Source: Vreelandella sulfidaeris (GTDB lineage Bacteria > Pseudomonadota > Gammaproteobacteria > Pseudomonadales > Halomonadaceae). From it: a stretch of 64,000 bases of DNA. The DNA is taken from contig AP019514.1 of the NCBI GenBank assembly GCA_007182875.1, forward strand, positions 124,001 through 188,000, in the 5' to 3' direction. The notes below the pieces were generated by a model, which was not told the DNA's origin, ran no database searches, and saw nothing but the letters and a program-made list of their open reading frames with translations. The position numbers were made by a program, and so were the translations under genes. Below, in pieces: positions 1 through 11,443 of this stretch. Every line of letters starts with the position of its first letter. Within the stretch, counting starts at the first letter, position 1.

Positions 1-1022
1 AGTTTGTCTTCAGTCGCTTTCCCAGGGTGGTACGTGACACCGCCGGTAAATTAGGCAAAGAGATCGAGCTGATTACCGAAGGCAAATCGACCGAGCTGGA
101 TAAAAGTCTGGTTGAAAGAATTACCGATCCATTAACGCACTTAGTGCGTAACAGCCTTGATCACGGTGTGGAGATGCCGGATGTACGCGAAGCTATCGGC
201 AAGCCGCGTACAGGCAAATTAACGCTATCGGCGCGCCATCAAGGTGGCAATATTTTGATTGAAGTGCGCGATGATGGCGCCGGTATGGACCGTGATCGTC
301 TGCTAGCCAAGGCACGTGAAAACGGCATTAACGTATCTGACACCATGTCCGATGAAGAGGTCTTTCAGCTCATTTTTGCCCCCGGTTTCTCAACCGCTAA
401 AGAAGTCACCGACGTATCCGGTCGTGGCGTGGGCATGGATGTGGTGAAGCGGAATATTCAAAGCATGGGCGGTCGGGTTGAAATCCAGTCGAAGCTAGGC
501 GAAGGCACCAACACGAGGATCGTATTACCGCTTACGCTGGCTATCTTGGACGGTATGTCCATTAAGGTCGGCGGCGAGACATTTATTCTTCCGCTGTCTA
601 CCGTGCTTGAGTCACTTCAACCCTCAAAAGACGATATGTACGCCATGGCCGGAGACGACGTGGTGATCAAAGTACGCGACGAATATCTGCCGGTGATCGC
701 TATTCACGAAGTGCTGAATGTCGAAAATGCGATTACTGATCCTACCAAAAGCATCGCCGTTATTGTGCAGGGCGAAGGTCGCCGTTACGCCATGTTGGTC
801 GATGAGTTGATCGGACAGCAGCAAGTCGTAGTCAAAAATCTGGAAGACAATTACCGCAAAGTACCCGGCATCTCGGCCGCGACCATTTTAGGCGACGGTA
901 GCGTTGCGTTGATTCTGGATATTACTGGTTTACACCGCCTGAGCCGATATAAAAAAAGAGGCAGGCAAAAAGTAGTAAACAATCAAAACCTATCATCTTT
1001 TAAGGAGGCTGAGCTGTCATGA
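1..1022 (+). CDS. cheA: Chemotaxis histidine kinase CheA, C-terminal part (5' end outside window)
   Basis: CheA is the cytoplasmic kinase that passes receptor signals to CheY and CheB by phosphotransfer. The reading frame is open from the window edge, so the Hpt and dimerisation regions are missing. About 339 residues remain. The ATPase domain shows the N box (LVRNSLDHGVE), G1 (DDGAGMD), the F-box region (GFSTA) and G2 (GRGVGMDVV). The last ~140 residues form the CheW-like regulatory domain. The stop overlaps the cheW start (ATGA), so the two are translationally coupled. This is one of the few long frames here without a shift. Confidence 0.96.
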   Translation, partial: FVFSRFPRVVRDTAGKLGKEIELITEGKSTELDKSLVERITDPLTHLVRNSLDHGVEMPDVREAIGKPRTGKLTLSARHQGGNILIEVRDDGAGMDRDRLLAKARENGINVSDTMSDEEVFQLIFAPGFSTAKEVTDVSGRGVGMDVVKRNIQSMGGRVEIQSKLGEGTNTRIVLPLTLAILDGMSIKVGGETFILPLSTVLESLQPSKDDMYAMAGDDVVIKVRDEYLPVIAIHEVLNVENAITDPTKSIAVIVQGEGRRYAMLVDELIGQQQVVVKNLEDNYRKVPGISAATILGDGSVALILDITGLHRLSRYKKRGRQKVVNNQNLSSFKEAELS

Positions 1023-1517
1023 GTCAAGCCAACAATGGTGCGGTGCTAGCCGCAGAAGCCGAAAAACCGCGAATTTTTAGTGTTCTCACTAGGCGATGAA
1101 GAGTACGCCATTGATATTTTGAAAGTGCAGGAAATTCGTGGTTACGAAAACGTAACGCGAATTGCTAACGCACCTGACTTTATTAAAGGGGTCACCAATC
1201 TACGCGGCGTCATCGTACCCATCGTGGATCTACGCATTAAATTTCACTTCGATAAAGTCGAGTACGGTGGTCAGACGGTCGTGATTGTGGTCAATGTTGC
1301 AGATCGCGTGGTTGGCATCGTGGTCGATGGTGTTTCCGACGTCATGACACTGACCCCCGAACAGATTAAGCCGGCGCCAGAATTTGGTGTCACGCTCTCG
1401 TCTGATTTCCTGAGTGGATTGGGCAGCCTAGACGATCGCATGTTGGTATTAGTAGACATTGATAAGCTATTAACCAGCGACGAAATGGCGTTAGTGGAAA
1501 GCACCAGCAACCACTAA
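1019..1517 (+). CDS. cheW: Chemotaxis coupling protein CheW (one frameshift)
   Basis: CheW is the adaptor that links receptor tips to CheA. The start ATG at 1019 overlaps the cheA stop and follows a TAAGGAGG ribosome site at about 1000. The frame breaks near 1063-1071; removing one base, most simply from the A run, joins the N-terminus to the diagnostic [18 protein letters not shown] region. The rest is a complete SH3-like CheW domain ([22 protein letters not shown]), about 165 residues in total. The shift is probably a sequence error. Confidence 0.93.
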
Positions 1518-1627
1518 GACCCATCAAGCACGGCACAGGGAGTGTGCCCCCTCCGTTCTTCCCTAATGATGCATTCTCGCGCTACGGAAAGTGCTTGCGA
1601 GTGCCGACTATGCGTGGAGTAAAAGGC

Positions 1628-2928
1628 GTGACACAGCGAATGCGGCAATTAATGAATAATATGACAGTTCGCTTAAGTTGGGGGCTCGTATTAGCAACCC
1701 TTTCGGTACTTGTCTTAATTGCCAGTGGTATCGGCCTTTATGCTTTGCATCATGGCGCGGCAATCGTGCAGGCATCTAACGATGTGCAAACCCAACAAGC
1801 TCTCTTCAGCGCTTTTGCCGCCACAATTCGTTGGGTGCTCCTCGGTATCGTGGTCATGACAATTGCCACGGTTATTGTGGTTATCTGGGGTGTAACCGCC
1901 AATGTATTACGCCCGCTGGATCGTTTAGTCAGTCATTTTGAGCGCATGGCCCAGGGTGACTTAAGCCAATCTATCACTTCGCCGGGTAACAATGAGATAG
2001 GGCGTCTTTATAGCGCTATGGCGCACATGCAGAGCGCTCTATCGCAAACGGTAGGCACCGTACGGACTAGCGGCACATCGATTTTCGAGCGCTCACAACA
2101 AATTGCCAGTGGTAATAACGATCTCTCCTCGCGAACGGAGCAGCAGGCATCTTCATTGGAAGAGACAGCTTCCAGCATGGAGCAATTGGCCTCTACGGTG
2201 GGCCATAACGCTGAAAATGCCCGCCAAGCCAGTCAGCTGGCCGGAAGCGCGACTTTGACGGCACGCCGCAGTGGCGAAGAAGTCGGAGAGATTGTTAACA
2301 CTATGCAGGATATCAGCGCAAGCTCTCATCAGGTCGCTGACATCATTACCGTTATCGATAATATTGCATTTCAAACCAATATCTTGGCACTGAATGCTTC
2401 TGTGGAGGCTGCCCGTGCTGGCGAGCATGGTAAAGGCTTCGCCGTGGTCGCTCAGGAAGTTCGTAGCTTGGCCAGTCGGAGTGCATCGGCGGCAAAGGAG
2501 ATACGCACGCTGATTGAGGCCTCGCTCAGTAAGGTTGATAGTGGCACCCAGCGGGTAAATCATGCCGGGGAAACGATGCAGGGCTTGGTGGCTGCTGTCC
2601 AGCGTGTCAGCGATATCATGGACGAAATCGCGGCAGCTTCTGAACAGCAAAGTAGTGGCATTGGTCAAGTGAATCAAGCCGTTGCACAAATGGATCAGGT
2701 TGTGCAGCAGAATGCCCAGCTGGTCCAACAGGCTGCAAAAATGCCAATGAGCTTGAAAGCGAAGCCGCTCGCTTACGAGAAGCGGTGGAGCGTTTCCGTG
2801 TTGCTGGGACATCAAATCAAAACGCGCCTTCTTCCTTTTCTACGGTTGCTTCGCCTGAGGCATTGCAGCCGCTATTAGCTGGCCGTAGGCAGCCAGAGAA
2901 GCATGACGAAGAGTGGGCATCATTTTAA
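1628..2928 (+). CDS. Methyl-accepting chemotaxis protein with short periplasmic loop (one frameshift)
   Basis: This is an inner-membrane chemoreceptor of about 433 residues. GTG 1628 is chosen because GGAG at 1616-1619 lies 8 nt upstream; an earlier in-frame ATG exists at 1610. Two membrane segments flank only ~20 periplasmic residues, so ligand sensing may be minimal or indirect. A HAMP domain follows (LRPLDRLVSHFERMAQGDL), then the signalling hairpin ([19 protein letters not shown]). A base is missing in the A run at 2737-2741. Correcting it restores a C-terminus ending E-E-W-A-S-F, a CheR/CheB tether of the xWxxF type. It lies between cheW and a PAS receptor. Confidence 0.9.
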
Positions 2929-2986
2929 GCTGCCGAGTAGGGTCGGCACGCTTCTGTTAACAAAAAAAACACTAATAAGGCAGTCT

Positions 2987-5159
2987 ATGCGTAACAATCA
3001 GCCAGTCTCTCAGCGTGAAATCGAGCTAAAAGAAGATGATTTTTTAGTCTCGCGTACCGATACCAAAGGGCGCATCACTTATGCGAATCCTGCGTTTATC
3101 GATATTAGTGGTTTTGAACACGCAGAGCTGATGGGCGCGCCACATAACTTGATACGTCATCCGGATATGCCACCGGCTGCCTTTGCAAATCTCTGGCAAA
3201 CCGTGCAGACAGGGGGAAACGTGGCGCGGGCTGGTTAAAACCGCTGTAAAAATGGTGATCACTACTGGGTGGATGCCAGCGTGACGCCGATTATTGAAGA
3301 TGAACAAGTGGTGGGCTACACCTCGGTGCGTGTTCAAGCTGCGCGGGATGCCATTGAGCGGGCAGAGCGGGCATACGCTGATATTCGCGAAGGCCGCAAT
3401 AAGCGGCTTTATTTAGATAATGGCCGTCTACGTCAAAAAGGGGTGTTCAACCGTTTGGCACGGGTGCGCTTCGACACCATCCGGGCGAAATTGACAGGCA
3501 TGATTGTCGTGGCAGGGCTGCTGCTGATAGTTAGCGGTGGGCTAGGGCTGTATGGCTTGAATGCATCGGGAGAGCGTTTGGGTCAGCTAAATAATGATGG
3601 TTTACGTGACGTTATCCGTTTACAGCAAATCGACCAAACCATTGCCCAGACCCGTCAAACGATGATCGAGCCTGAACGCATGGATCTGATCAATACGCGC
3701 TTTGAAATGGGCGAAAGTATTGAGGCGAGCACTGCAGAAGTCGCCGCCGTATGGCAGGAATACTACTCTCGCGATGTCAACAAAACCGAACTTGCCACTG
3801 AGTTTAATCAACAGCTGCAGACTTTTTTTACAAAATGGCATGGGGCAAGCGGCGAGTGTGCTTCAGGCGGAAGAGACCTACCAAGCTTTCACCGGCCTGG
3901 ATGCGGTCATCGATGTGATGAACAGCGATGGCCGCGCCTTGTCAGGCATGGTCAACCAGATGATTGCCCAGAAACAACAAGCAGCTGAAGCTATGGCGCT
4001 TGACGCGCAACAAGACCAAACCACCATGTTGGGTGCGCAAGCCATCGTGCTTGGGGTTGGCTTATTATTGCTGATTTTGATTGGGGTGGTTACCTTGCGT
4101 TCGATTGTTCGTCCATTAAAAAGTGCAGCGCGTTTTACGCTGCAAATAGCGGGCGGTAACTTGGCGACGAAGGTGCCTCCTCAACGGCGCGATGAAGTGG
4201 GCCAACTGATGGACTCGCTGAATACCATGCGTAAAAGCCTCAGTAATATTATTGCTGACGTCAAGGGAGGCATTGATGTTGTTACTCCCGCCGCCCAAGA
4301 CATCGCCAGTGGAAACGAAGAACTATCGTCACGCACTGAACAGCAAGCGGCTTCTCTGCAGCAGACTGCCTCCAGCATGGAGGAAATGACCTCTACCGTG
4401 CGGCAAAACAGCGAAAACGCTCAAGAAGCTCGCCGTCTAGCCGATAACAATGCTATCCAGGTAACGAGTACTGGCGAGCTGATGACGCAGCTGGTCGACA
4501 GTATGCAGCGCATTACCCAAAGCTCCCAGCAAATGGCCGATATTATCAACGTGATCGACTCAATAGCGTTTCAGACCAATATCCTTGCGCTAAATGCGTC
4601 GGTAGAAGCAGCACGTGCAGGGGAGCATGGCCGTGGTTTTGCCGTGGTGGCCGAAGAAGTCCGTAATCTAGCTGGCCGCAGCGCAGGCGCTGCACAAGAA
4701 ATACGTGGTCTGATTGACGGCTCTAATCACGAGGTAAGCGCGGGGGCCAGTTTGGTAACTAAAGCTGAAGCGGCGATCAGCGAAGTGGCAGAAGCTGCGC
4801 GTGGTGTGACGCAAATCATGCACGAGATTTCGGCTGCTTCTGAGGAACAGAGCCATGGGATTGCCCAGGTTAACCAAGCGGTAGCAGAAATGGATCAAGC
4901 GACCCAGCGCAATGCGCTACGCGTACAAGAGACGGCACGTGCAGCGGTTTCCCTAGAGAAGCAGGCGGGGCTATTAGCGCTATCGGTAGAAGCATTTCGA
5001 TTAAATAGTAACGCGGGATTACGTCCGCCTGCGGTGACAGCAGTCAAACAAGTGGCACAGATGCCTAACGTGCTTACTGCTCAACAACCTGGCGCAGCGT
5101 CGCCGAATTCGCCCGTTAAACGGCAAGCAGCCTCAGTAGAGGAGTGGGAAGCGTTTTGA
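2987..5159 (+). CDS. PAS-containing methyl-accepting chemotaxis protein (Aer-like; three frameshifts)
   Basis: About 723 residues. An N-terminal PAS domain of the Aer energy-taxis type ([34 protein letters not shown] after correction) is followed by a membrane segment near residue 165, a ~150-residue region, a second membrane segment ([16 protein letters not shown]), HAMP, and the receptor signalling domain. Unlike E. coli Aer it therefore has both a cytoplasmic PAS sensor and a periplasmic domain. ATG 2987 follows AAGG at 2977. The frame gains a G near 3212-3216, loses an A near 3236-3239 and gains a G near 3842. The C-terminus EEWEAF is a CheR tether. FAD binding is inferred from Aer, not shown. 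Confidence 0.88.
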
Positions 5160-6119
5160 CCGAACAACGTGAACGGGTTGTAGAGACTGGCCAGTGGGCA
5201 TCCAGTAATCAGATTGAGCGAGATCTGGTGCTCACCGATGCGGATTTTGCGCGTATTCGTGAGTTGATTTATCAGCGCGCCGGTATTGTGCTGGCTGAAC
5301 ATAAGCGCGAAATGGTCTACAGCCGCTTAGCAAAGCGGCTGCGTCATCATGGCATGACGCGCTTTACGGATTATTTAGTGCGCTTAGAGCGGCAGCCAGA
5401 GGCCAAGGAGTGGGAGGCGTTTACTAATGCGTTAACCACCAATCTCACGGCTTTCTTTCGCGAAGCACACCATTTTCCGTTGTTAGCTGAGCATATAAAA
5501 AACAAACAAGACCCGGTCACCATCTGGTGTTCGGCAGCTTCGACGGGTGAGGAGCCTTACTCACTGGCGATGACGCTGCTGGAAACACTGGGTGCTAAAG
5601 CATCGCAAGCTAAGGTGATTGCAACCGATATTGATACTGATGCCTTGGCAAAGGCCCGCGCGGGCGTCTACCCCCTAGAACAGGTACGTAAGCTCGATGA
5701 AGCGCGGGTAAAACGCTTCTTTCAGAAAGGTACCGGTAACCATTCGGGCTTTGCTCGAGTGCGGCCAGAAGTGTCAGCCTTAGTCGAGTTTATGCCGCTT
5801 AACCTGCTGGCGCCGCAATGGCCGATTAAAGGCCCTTTGATGCGGTTTTCTGCCGGAATATCATGATTTATTTTGATAAAGATACTCAGTCCAAAATTCT
5901 TAAGCGATTTGCGCCACTGATGAAGCCCGATGGGTTGCTGTTTGCAGGCCACTCAGAAAATTTTTCATATATCAGTGATGCGTTCAAGCTGCGTGGCCAG
6001 ACCGTCTATACCCTGGCTAAAAAAATGAATAAATGTCGTGTCTTTATGATCGCTTTAGGCGCTGTTGCTCCGGCGGTTGCAATCACACATCAGGCGTCTA
6101 TAGCAATAGGAGGCGTGCT

Positions 6120-6123
<4 letters not shown>
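5156..6123 (+). CDS. cheR: Chemotaxis protein methyltransferase CheR (one frameshift)
   Basis: CheR methylates receptor glutamates using S-adenosylmethionine, giving adaptation. The N-terminal all-alpha domain ([14 protein letters not shown]) is followed by the methyltransferase fold ([26 protein letters not shown]; after repair [14 protein letters not shown]). A T is missing from the run at 5836-5838. The start overlaps the end of the preceding receptor gene; TTG 5156 is preferred, and GTG 5144 is an in-frame alternative. The gene ends in a TTGA overlap with cheB. The last ~30 residues are unlike CheR and may reflect another indel near 6020. Confidence 0.92.
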
Positions 6124-7180
<1,057 letters not shown>

Positions 7181-7201
7181 TGTTATCAATAAGTACTGAG
7201 T

Positions 7202-7228
7202 TAAAGTGCTTAGCAGAAATGCCTAGCA
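7202..7228 (+). promoter_or_regulatory. Candidate sigma-28 (FliA) promoter before the third receptor gene
   Basis: TAAAGTGC at 7202-7209 and GCCTAGCA at 7221-7228 are 11 bp apart. The known FliA consensus is TAAAGTTT-N11-GCCGATAA, so the left half and spacing agree well and the right half keeps GCC. The site lies about 60 bp before the receptor start at 7286, in the only sizeable gap between cheR/cheB and cheY. A FliA gene is present at 16812. Confidence 0.42.
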
Positions 7229-7285
7229 TAAAAATGTTGCATAAACTCGGCATAAAAACCTAATAAGCTCGCAAGGGAATTTCCA

Positions 7286-8984
7286 ATGAACCGTTTACTG
7301 CGTAATTTGAGTATTCACGCCGCTGTGATCACGGCGCTCGTCTGTTTTGTTGCCCTGATTTTAGTAATTGCGGGCATGGCGGTTGTGGCTGACCGTAATT
7401 CACAAAGTAACCTGACGACGCTCAGTAATATTAGCGATGCGCAGTTAAATGAAATTAACCGTGCCGACTCGCTGCTAAACCAAGCGATGCTGGCGATGGA
7501 AACCGCCTCAAACTATTTGATGGTCGGCCAGACCCAGCAATCTAATGCGCAAGTCGCGATTGCAGGCGATCGGATTGCGCGTGCCGAAGAGCGTTTTGAA
7601 CGCTTTGCCGCAGTCTCTGTCGCCCCAAGGAAAAGCGTTAGGGGACGCTTTAACTGCTGATTTTCGGAGCGTGCTCGGGCTAGTTAAACAGCAACACGAA
7701 ACATTCGAATATATGGACTTGACCAGCTTCAACAACCTGCGTGACGAGTTGGTTGAGCCCTTGAGCAATTTGGCGACGAGCATGACGGCGTTTGTGGAGT
7801 ACGGTTTCCAGCGGGTAGATGCCATCCGCACGGATGCGGCGGCTCAGGGCAACCTGTTTACCATGATCAATGCGGGCGTCGTTATCTTCGCAATGCTGAT
7901 GACCTTGGTCATTTATTTGGGCCTACGCCGTACGGTGATTTCACCTTTAGGTAACGCCGTAGAGCGTCTGGATGCCATCGCTGAGGCTGATCTGACTAAG
8001 CCGCTGCCGGAAGCAGGTAAAATGAGATTGGTCGCCTGTTTAGTGCCATGGCGACCATGCAGCAGAATCTTACCAATATCGTTAGCCGCGTACGTGAAGG
8101 CAGTAATGAAATTCACCACGGCACCCGCGAAATTGCCAGCGGTAACGCCGACCTTTCATCGCGCACTGAACAGCAGGCCGCTTCGATCCAAGAAACCGCC
8201 GCCAGCATGGAAGAGATGACCGCCACGGTAAAGCAGAACGCCGATAACGCCCGCCAAGCCAGTACATTGGCAGCAGATGCCTCCACCACGGCAGAACGCG
8301 GCGGGGAAGTGGTGGCGCAAGTGGTTCAGACCATGCACGGCATTTCTACCAGCTCGAAAAAAGTGGCTGATATTACCAGCGTTATTGATTCTATTGCCTT
8401 TCAAACCAATATCTTGGCGCTTAACGCTTCGGTAGAAGCCGCGCGTGCTGGCGAGCAAGGCCGAGGCTTTGCGGTAGTGGCCGGGGAAGTGCGTAATTTG
8501 GCCAGCCGCAGTGCGGATGCTGCCAAAGAGATTAAAACGCTGATTGATGTCTCGGTAACGCAAATTCAGCAAGGTTCTACGCTGGTCGAGCAGGCAGGCA
8601 CCACGATGTCGGATGTAGTCACCGCCGTTCGACGTGTGACGGATATCATGGATGAAATTTCCGCCGCCTCCCAAGAGCAGAGCGATGGTATTGAGCAGGT
8701 CAGTCAGGCCGTTGGCCAAATGGATCAAGTGACCCAGCAAAACGCGGCATTGGTACAAGAAGCCTCTGCAGCAGCCGCCTCGCTTGAAGAGCAGGCCAAC
8801 CGATTGGAACAGGCAGTCGCCGTGTTCAAATTGTTGGGTATGCAGGCTGCGGCACACCAGGTGCTACCCTCTGCGTCCCTCAACTTACACACCTCCCAAC
8901 GCGATGCCTGCCCCTAAGGCCGGTCAGCAAGCCCGTCCACCTGCTCCGCAGCGGAGCGACCAAGAAGAGTGGGAAGAGTTTTAA
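7286..8984 (+). CDS. Methyl-accepting chemotaxis protein (three frameshifts)
   Basis: A classic transmembrane chemoreceptor of about 566 residues. A first membrane segment at residues ~12-35 is followed by a periplasmic four-helix-bundle-like region of ~150 residues ([20 protein letters not shown]). Then come a second segment ([19 protein letters not shown]), HAMP, and the signalling domain with [22 protein letters not shown] 7286 follows AAGGGAA. An extra C near 7622, a missing A near 8020 and an extra C near 8895 break the frame. The C-terminus EEWEEF is a CheR/CheB tether. The ligand cannot be told from the sequence. Confidence 0.9.
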
Positions 8985-9056
8985 AGAAACGTTTTAAACC
9001 CCTGACTGTGTATTTTCCAGTTACCCCTGTGCCATGTACTGAATAGAGGATGACCG

Positions 9057-9446
9057 ATGGCAGATAAAAACATGAGTTTCCTGGTTGTAGACGACTTTCC
9101 CACCATGCGTCGGATCGTGCGTAGTCTACTTAAGGAACTAGGTTTCACTAACGTGGATGAAGCAGAGGATGGTCAGGATGCGCTCAATAAGCTGCGTGCT
9201 GGCAATTTTGATTTTGTCGTTTCGGATTGGAATATGCCCAATCTGGATGGCTTGGAGATGCTCAAGGAGATCCGTCAGGACGACGCTTTAAAAAGTCTTC
9301 CCGTGCTGATGGTGACCGCAGAAGCGAAGAAGGAAAACATTATAGCGGCGGCTCAGGCGGGTGCGAACGGCTATGTCGTTAAGCCGTTCACTGCCGCCAC
9401 CCTGGAAGAGAAGCTCAATAAGATCTTCGACAAACTGGGTATGTGA
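9057..9446 (+). CDS. cheY: Chemotaxis response regulator CheY
   Basis: Single-domain receiver, 129 residues, intact. Phospho-CheY binds FliM at the flagellar switch to change rotation. Acidic pair in [10 protein letters not shown], phosphorylated Asp in [10 protein letters not shown], switch Thr in MVTAEA, and Lys in VVKPFT all match E. coli-type CheY. ATG 9057 follows GAGGA at 9046. Another ATG at 9050 is out of frame. cheZ follows after 41 bp, as in the enteric cheYZ pair. Confidence 0.97.
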   Translation: MADKNMSFLVVDDFPTMRRIVRSLLKELGFTNVDEAEDGQDALNKLRAGNFDFVVSDWNMPNLDGLEMLKEIRQDDALKSLPVLMVTAEAKKENIIAAAQAGANGYVVKPFTAATLEEKLNKIFDKLGM

Positions 9447-9487
9447 GCGACTGAGCCTACGGGCTTGGTTAATGAGGAGACAACATT

Positions 9488-10181
9488 ATGAGCCAGAATG
9501 AGCAGTCCGATTCTGCCCAGCTGTCCGAGCAAGCCGCTGAAGACCTAATTCATCGCATCGGTAGTTGACGCGCATGTTGCGCGAGAACATGCGTGAATTA
9601 GGGTTGGATAAAGAGATTGAGAAGGCGGCAGTAGCCATTCCCGATGCACGCGACCGCTTGCACTATGTCGCCACCATGACGGAGCAGGCAGCAGATCGAG
9701 CGCTCAATGCCGTTGACCGTGCACAGCCGCTGCAGGATCAGTTGTCAGACCGAGCGGAAGCGCTAGATAAGCGCTGGGCCGAGTGGTTTGAAGCGCCAAA
9801 GAGCTGGACGAGGCCAAGGCACTCGTCGTTGAGACACGCACTTATCTCAGCGACGTGCCCGATGTGGTGTCAGCGACTAACAAAGAGCTGATGGAAATCA
9901 TGATGGCCCAGGACTTTCAAGACCTGACCGGCCAAGTGATCAAGAAGATGATGGACGTGATCCATGAGATCGAGCATCAGTTGGTGCAGGTGCTTATTGA
10001 TAACGCGCCGGGCGCCCATGCACGAGAAACGTTGCAGCGCAAGGCCGAGGATCAGTGGAAAAGCGACAATGCACGGCGTAACGAAGAGCTTTTGAACGGG
10101 CCACAAGTGAAGGATAATGTTCCTGATACCGTCTCTGGACAAGACCAAGTAGACGACTTGTTGGATGAATTAGGCTTTTAA
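9488..10181 (+). CDS. cheZ: Protein phosphatase CheZ (two frameshifts)
   Basis: CheZ dephosphorylates CheY-P and ends the signal. About 231 residues. The central helical hairpin includes [18 protein letters not shown], with the catalytic Gln-containing DLTGQ region. The C-terminal CheY-binding peptide [13 protein letters not shown] is almost identical to that of E. coli CheZ. ATG 9488 follows GAGGAG. A missing T near 9564 and a missing G near 9799 split the gene into three frames. Presence of CheZ fits the enteric-like order of this locus. Confidence 0.93.
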
Positions 10182-10219
10182 AGCGCGTTATTAAACGCCC
10201 TCTGGGCACGCAAGCACGC

Positions 10220-10249
10220 TATTCAGCCGTCCCTATGGGCGGCTGAATA
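10220..10249 (+). other. Stem-loop between cheZ and flhB
   Basis: TATTCAGCCGTCCC (10220-10233) pairs with GGGCGGCTGAATA (10237-10249), a 13-bp stem with one bulged T and a 3-nt loop. No T tract follows, so it is not a standard terminator. It may stabilise mRNA ends or weaken read-through between the che and flh parts of the locus. Confidence 0.5.
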
Positions 10250-10285
10250 CGTGTTAAGCTTCGCTTCACCTGGCCGGATACCCGA

Positions 10286-11443
10286 ATGGCAGATAACGAT
10301 AGCGACCAGGAAAAGACAGAAGAGGCCACCCCCAGGCGAAAGAAAAGGCCCGCGAAGAGGGCAGGTGCCCCGTTCCCGCGAGTTAAACACCTTTTACTTC
10401 TGCTGGGCGGCGTCATTGGCCTTTATAGCATGGGCAAAATGCTTTATGACCAGTTGGGGCGGTGATGGAGCAGGCGTTTTTGTTTGAGCGTCGCCAGGCA
10501 ATGGAAAGTACGCCCATGCTGGTCAATGCGCTGGATCTTGGTCAGCGCACTTTATTTACCATGATGCCGCTTTTTTTACTGTTAGCCGTGATTGCATTAG
10601 TAGCCCCGGGGCTGATGGGAGGCTGGTTGATATCGGCTAAGTCAATGCAGCCCAAGTTTTCCAAGCTAGATCCTATTAAGGGCGTAAAGCGTATCATCTC
10701 CACCCAGGCACTGATCGAATTGGCAAAAGCGATCGCCAAGTCGGTGCTGGTAGGGGCGTCGCCGCGATTTTTGTATTTCAACATCGGCAAATTTATGGCG
10801 CTCATGGATCAGCCCATCCAGCAAGCGCTGACCAATGCACTGACCATGGCGGCTCAGGCGGCCGGGCTAATGGTACTGGTGTTGATCGTGGTCATTTTGA
10901 TCGATGTTCCTTTCCAGCTCTGGGACAATGCTAAAAAGCTGCGCATGAGCCAGGAAGAGATCAAGCGTGAGCACAAAGAATCGGAAGGCGACCCGCAAGT
11001 GAAAGCGCGCATTCGCCAGCAGCAGCAGGCCATGGCGCGTGGCAGGATGATGAGTAAAGTACCGCAAGCAGATGTCATTATTACCAACCCGACTCACTAT
11101 GCGATAGCGTTGTCTTACCAAGAAGGCAGCATGGGTGCCCCGCGGCTGGTAGCAAAGGCGCCGATGCGGTGGCCGCGCGCATTCGTGAAATCGGCGAAGA
11201 GGCAGGGGTGCCAAGATTGCAGGCTGCGCCATTGGCACGTGCCTTGTATTATCACGTGGACCTAGAGGCGGAGGTGCCTGCCGAATTGTATACCGCAGTG
11301 GCGGAAGTAATGGCTTGGGCTTACCGCCTCAAGCAAGTAGCACACCAGGGAGGCGAGATGCCTCCAACCCCGATAATCTGCCGGTTCCCCCGGATATGGA
11401 AAGCCCCGGGCATGGCGCCGGTGGTAATGAGGCGCAACCATGA
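10286..11443 (+). CDS. flhB: Flagellar type III export switch protein FlhB (six frameshifts)
   Basis: FlhB is an inner-membrane export-gate component that sets rod/hook versus filament substrate specificity by self-cleavage. About 387 residues. The N-terminus is MADNDSDQEKTEEATPRR; membrane segments include LFTMMPLFLLLAVIALVAPG. The C-terminal cytoplasmic domain has the self-cleavage motif NPTH (in IITNPTHYAIAL). Bases are missing near 10312, 10358, 10393, 10457, 11158 and 11370, the densest cluster of shifts in the window. After repair the stop overlaps the flhA start (ATGA). The repaired tail (DNLPVPPDM) matches FlhB family tails. Confidence 0.92.

Noticed and set aside
2153..2815. 220-codon antisense open frame inside the first receptor gene
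   Set aside because: Antisense frames of this kind recur in all three receptor genes at the same conserved signalling region (for example 8156-8857). They are mirror images of a conserved GC-biased coding stretch, with no ribosome site or family match.
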